Below are positions 61,848 to 64,000 of a stretch of 64,000 bases of DNA, piece after piece. The stretch spans positions 1 through 64,000 of the forward strand of contig JBGTCV010000043.1 in the NCBI GenBank assembly GCA_041748655.1, read 5' to 3'. This DNA is from Leptofilum sp041748655. GTDB taxonomy: Bacteria > Chloroflexota > Anaerolineae > Promineifilales > Promineifilaceae. How positions within the stretch are numbered: the stretch's first letter is position 1; each line of letters begins with the position of its first letter. The notes under the pieces are model-generated. The model was not told where the DNA came from and ran no database searches. It saw only the letters and a program-made list of their open reading frames with translations. The position numbers and the translations under genes are program-made.

Positions 61848-62405
61848 ATGTCAAAAGAATCAGTTTTAAAGGTTGAAGAGACGCGCAAACTCCAGCGTCG
61901 CCAGGCGCTGCCAGCGTATGGTGTGATTGCTATCGGGGTAGCTTTACTCATCAGCAACCTGTTTGGTTTTGAGCTAATCACCATTTTGTGGCCAGGCTTT
62001 GTCCTGGCACCCGGCCTGATGCTGCTCTGGCCTGCTTATAACAGCACCCCGGAACAGCAAAGGCCCCTGGCTTTTCTGGCCGTCCCTGGCGCTATTATGA
62101 TCATCGTGGGGGCGCTGCTGTTCATTATGAATCTGACCAACTATTTTGAGGCGTGGGCCTACAGCTGGCCGTTGGTTCTTGCCTCTGTGGCCTGGGGGCT
62201 TATGTACATGAAGCGGTTCGAGCCTGAACATCGGGTGCATCACAATGGGTACAACTTCATGCGGCTGATGGTGCTGGTGGCGATGGGCTTTGCCGTATTT
62301 TTTGAGCTGCTGATCTTTGGCAGCTTTAATCCGCTGCTGCCTCTGGGGGTGATTGCTTTTGGAGTGTACCTGCTGGTGAAAGAGCGGCGTTCTGGTGAAC
62401 GGTGA
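61848..62405 (+). CDS. Multispanning membrane protein, function unknown
   Basis: 185 residues with five membrane helices after a charged N-terminus (VLKVEETRKLQRRQA), AAAGGAG-like GAAAGGAGCG before ATG 61848. The helix-and-loop pattern (YGVIAIGVALLISNLFGFEL, LYMKRFEP-like linker) resembles LiaF/DUF5668-type proteins. The gene for the DUF4342 protein follows after a repeat spacer of 63 bases. Confidence 0.75.
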   Translation: MSKESVLKVEETRKLQRRQALPAYGVIAIGVALLISNLFGFELITILWPGFVLAPGLMLLWPAYNSTPEQQRPLAFLAVPGAIMIIVGALLFIMNLTNYFEAWAYSWPLVLASVAWGLMYMKRFEPEHRVHHNGYNFMRLMVLVAMGFAVFFELLIFGSFNPLLPLGVIAFGVYLLVKERRSGER

Positions 62406-62468
62406 ACAGTAATCGGTGAACAGTAATCAGTAATCAGTGAACAGTGAATAGTGAAAGGAGTATGTTTG

Positions 62469-62834
62469 ATGGTTAAGCAACATGAAGAACAGGTAGAAGA
62501 AGTTGAGATGGCAGAAGAAGTTGTTATGAATGAAGAGGATTTTGCCGAAGAGGGCGAATCGTGGACGGAGGAGTTTGTGGCGGCAGGTGAGGATTTGGTG
62601 AATATGGTGAAGAAGCTGGCGCATGAAACGGCCGTTCGCCGTGTCGTCGTCAAAAACGAAGCCCGCAATATTCATCTTTCCCTGCCGCTGGCGGTGGGTG
62701 TACCGGGCATTGCCCTCAGCATTATGTGGGCACCGTTTTTCGCCGCGCTCGCTTTGGTGGCGGCTCTCATGGTGGATTGTACCATCGCCGTGGAGCGAGT
62801 GGCCGAGAAGGAAGCTGCCGCAGTCGCTGAGTAA
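62469..62834 (+). CDS. DUF4342 family protein
   Basis: 121 residues. An acidic N-terminus (EEQVEEVEMAEEVVMNEED) precedes the DUF4342 core: FVAAGEDLVNMVKKLAHETA, RRVVVKNEARNIHLSLPLAV, and a hydrophobic helix pair to DCTIAVERV. Start ATG 62469, with GGAG upstream. Small membrane-associated proteins of this kind are uncharacterised and often linked with LiaF-type proteins, as here. Confidence 0.82.
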   Translation: MVKQHEEQVEEVEMAEEVVMNEEDFAEEGESWTEEFVAAGEDLVNMVKKLAHETAVRRVVVKNEARNIHLSLPLAVGVPGIALSIMWAPFFAALALVAALMVDCTIAVERVAEKEAAAVAE

Positions 62835-62838
62835 TGGT

Positions 62839-62880
62839 TTTACGGCGGCGTGTGCTAAGGGCACACGCCGTCGTAAATTT
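62839..62880. terminator. Bidirectional terminator between convergent genes
   Basis: TTTACGGCGGCGTGTGC (62839-62855) and GCACACGCCGTCGTAAA (62861-62877) pair with one G-U-type mismatch, loop TAAGG, followed by TTTT. Confidence 0.88.
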
Positions 62881-63872
62881 TAGCGTATCTCGTTACTTAG
62901 CGTGGAGATTTCCCGACGCAGCGAAGCAATTTCCAACGCTGATTTTTCATCCTCAAACAGCTGCCAATGGTGCTTGGTGTAAACTAGATGGCTGCACTGC
63001 AAAAAGAAGTGAGCCGCTTGCCGGTTGGCGCGAAACCCCTGATTCAACAACTTGTTAAGTAAAAAGCCAAATCGCTTGCGCCCCGAACTGGCGACAGTGA
63101 ACTGGTTTGAACTGATGATTCCCAGGGCCACTTCCTCGGCCAGATATTGGCGCAGCCAGCGCCGCTCTTGCAACACCGCCCAAATGATAATGGCCAGAAC
63201 CAGCAAAACCCCACCCCAATCGAAAAACAGGGCTACAAAAATAAACAGCCCCCCCAGCGTAATGGTAAAATTGTGCAGAAAATGAAGGAAAACGGCCGTT
63301 GCCCAACCCAGCAGCGGCGCTAAAATCTGCACAGTGCGATTGGTAGAGAGACGGGCAATGGCAATGCCCAGCCCGGCAAAGCTGCTAAACAGCGCATGGT
63401 TCAGGCCAAAAACAATTGCCCGCAGCACAATATTGACCCGCCACGCCTCGACCCCACCCTGGTTAAACATTTCGACAAAGTAATAGACATTTTCCACCAT
63501 GGCAAAGCCCATCCCTACCATGGCCCCGTAAATGATGCCGTCTAGCGGGCTATCGATCTCGCTGCGCCAGAAGATGAAGATGGCCACAAGGGCCAGCCCC
63601 TTCACCGTCTCTTCCACGGGTGGCCCGATGAGCGACGGGGCAGCGGCCATGCCCAGCTCGCTGCCCAAAACGAGCAGCAGTGGAGCGCTAAGCAGGGTGT
63701 TGAAGAAGAATGAAATGAGAATGCCGGGGACGGCGCCCCACAAAAAAGCGGCGGCCAGCAGCCACCACGGCTCTTTTTCGTACCGATCGACCCAATAGAT
63801 GATGCTTACGTAGAGGATGGTGGGCACGATGGCGGCAAGGATGGAGAGGGGGAGTACGGCCGTTTCTACCAT
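62880..63872 (-). CDS. PrsW family intramembrane glutamic protease, canonical motifs
   Basis: 330 residues with eight or so membrane segments. Start ATG 63872. The family motifs are complete: DRYEKEPWWLLAAAFLWGAV, PPVEETVKGLALVAIF, GMGFAMVENVYYFVEMF and NHALFSSFAGLGI. PrsW cleaves anti-sigma factors within the membrane. A C-terminal soluble helix extends beyond (residues about 245-330). The ATG lies three bases after the queA stop, so the two genes are probably cotranscribed. Confidence 0.9.
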   Translation of the reverse strand: MVETAVLPLSILAAIVPTILYVSIIYWVDRYEKEPWWLLAAAFLWGAVPGILISFFFNTLLSAPLLLVLGSELGMAAAPSLIGPPVEETVKGLALVAIFIFWRSEIDSPLDGIIYGAMVGMGFAMVENVYYFVEMFNQGGVEAWRVNIVLRAIVFGLNHALFSSFAGLGIAIARLSTNRTVQILAPLLGWATAVFLHFLHNFTITLGGLFIFVALFFDWGGVLLVLAIIIWAVLQERRWLRQYLAEEVALGIISSNQFTVASSGRKRFGFLLNKLLNQGFRANRQAAHFFLQCSHLVYTKHHWQLFEDEKSALEIASLRREISTLSNEIR

Positions 63873-63875
63873 AAC

Positions 63876-64000
63876 TTACAAAATCAGCATCGCATCGCCA
63901 AAGGAGAAGAAGCGATACTGTTCGGCAACGGCCGTTTCATACGCCCGCAGCATAAAGCTGTGCCCGGCAAAGGCGGCTACCAGCATGAGCAGGCTGGAGT
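63876..64000 (-). CDS. queA: C-terminal part of S-adenosylmethionine:tRNA ribosyltransferase-isomerase QueA
   Basis: The last 41 codons, starting at the window edge: SLLMLVAAFAGHSFMLRAYE, TAVAEQYRFFSFGDAMLIL and stop at 63876-63878. This is the strongly conserved end of QueA (queuosine pathway, cytoplasmic), with YRFFSFGDAMLIL. The rest lies outside the window. Confidence 0.9.
   Translation of the reverse strand, partial: SSLLMLVAAFAGHSFMLRAYETAVAEQYRFFSFGDAMLIL

Overview
The window looks like a chromosomal segment of a GC-rich, filamentous-type Chloroflexota (Anaerolineae/Ardenticatenia-like) bacterium. This is an inference from gene content (CruF-type carotenoid cluster, CSLREA beta-helix protein, secreted proteins ending in an LYLPxI-type tail, eukaryote-like ubiquitin genes) and not from a marker gene; no rRNA or tRNA gene was found. 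A striking signature is the palindrome ACGGCCGT (usually AACGGCCGTT): I counted about 110 copies by eye, mostly inside genes, against roughly two expected by chance at about 60% GC.

Layout. 1-8.1 kb (minus strand): an IS630-like transposase start at the edge, then a carotenoid cluster transcribed crtB, crtI, crtYcd, cruF, plsY, family-2 glycosyltransferase, CrtD-like desaturase, which predicts a hydroxylated, glycosylated monocyclic carotenoid. 8.3-10.4 kb: tex. 10.4-14.6 kb: an AT-richer island without any ACGGCCGT, holding a secreted subtilase. 14.6-20.2 kb (minus): an ABC exporter of the GldA/F/G type, an APH-like kinase and an uncharacterised protein. 20.4-24 kb (plus): secG, an oligopeptide-type binding protein, a small unknown protein and a lipoprotein esterase. 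24.4-27.7 kb: WecA/TagO-like transferase and upp (minus), ruvB and a DUF2905 protein (plus). 28-31.3 kb: two tandem CNNM/CorC-type proteins and a membrane protein. 31.4-36 kb: an M32 carboxypeptidase, then a CarH-type B12 photoreceptor repressor followed by DNA photolyase.

36-46.6 kb (minus) is the most remarkable part: one compact run encoding, in transcription order, a dynamin-like GTPase, a low-GC unknown protein, a beta-sandwich protein, an E1-like enzyme, a ubiquitin-like protein with a C-terminal Ala-Gly, a canonical HPN-Cys E2, two JAMM/MPN peptidases (one membrane anchored) and two prokaryotic RING-type zinc proteins (one membrane anchored). All components of a ubiquitin conjugation and deconjugation cycle are present, tied to membrane features.

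46.9-64 kb: a GNAT acetyltransferase; a frameshifted CSLREA beta-helix protein and other secreted proteins; a PrsW/unknown/HtrA-like operon; an ArsA/Get3-type ATPase; a histidine-kinase remnant; a 1275-residue metzincin-motif protein; a fasciclin protein; two small membrane proteins; a second PrsW; and the 3' end of queA at the right edge. Intergenic spaces are full of short repeat families (CACAGAG type, CAGTAATCAGT/AGTGAAAAGT type and others), some of which have entered reading frames.
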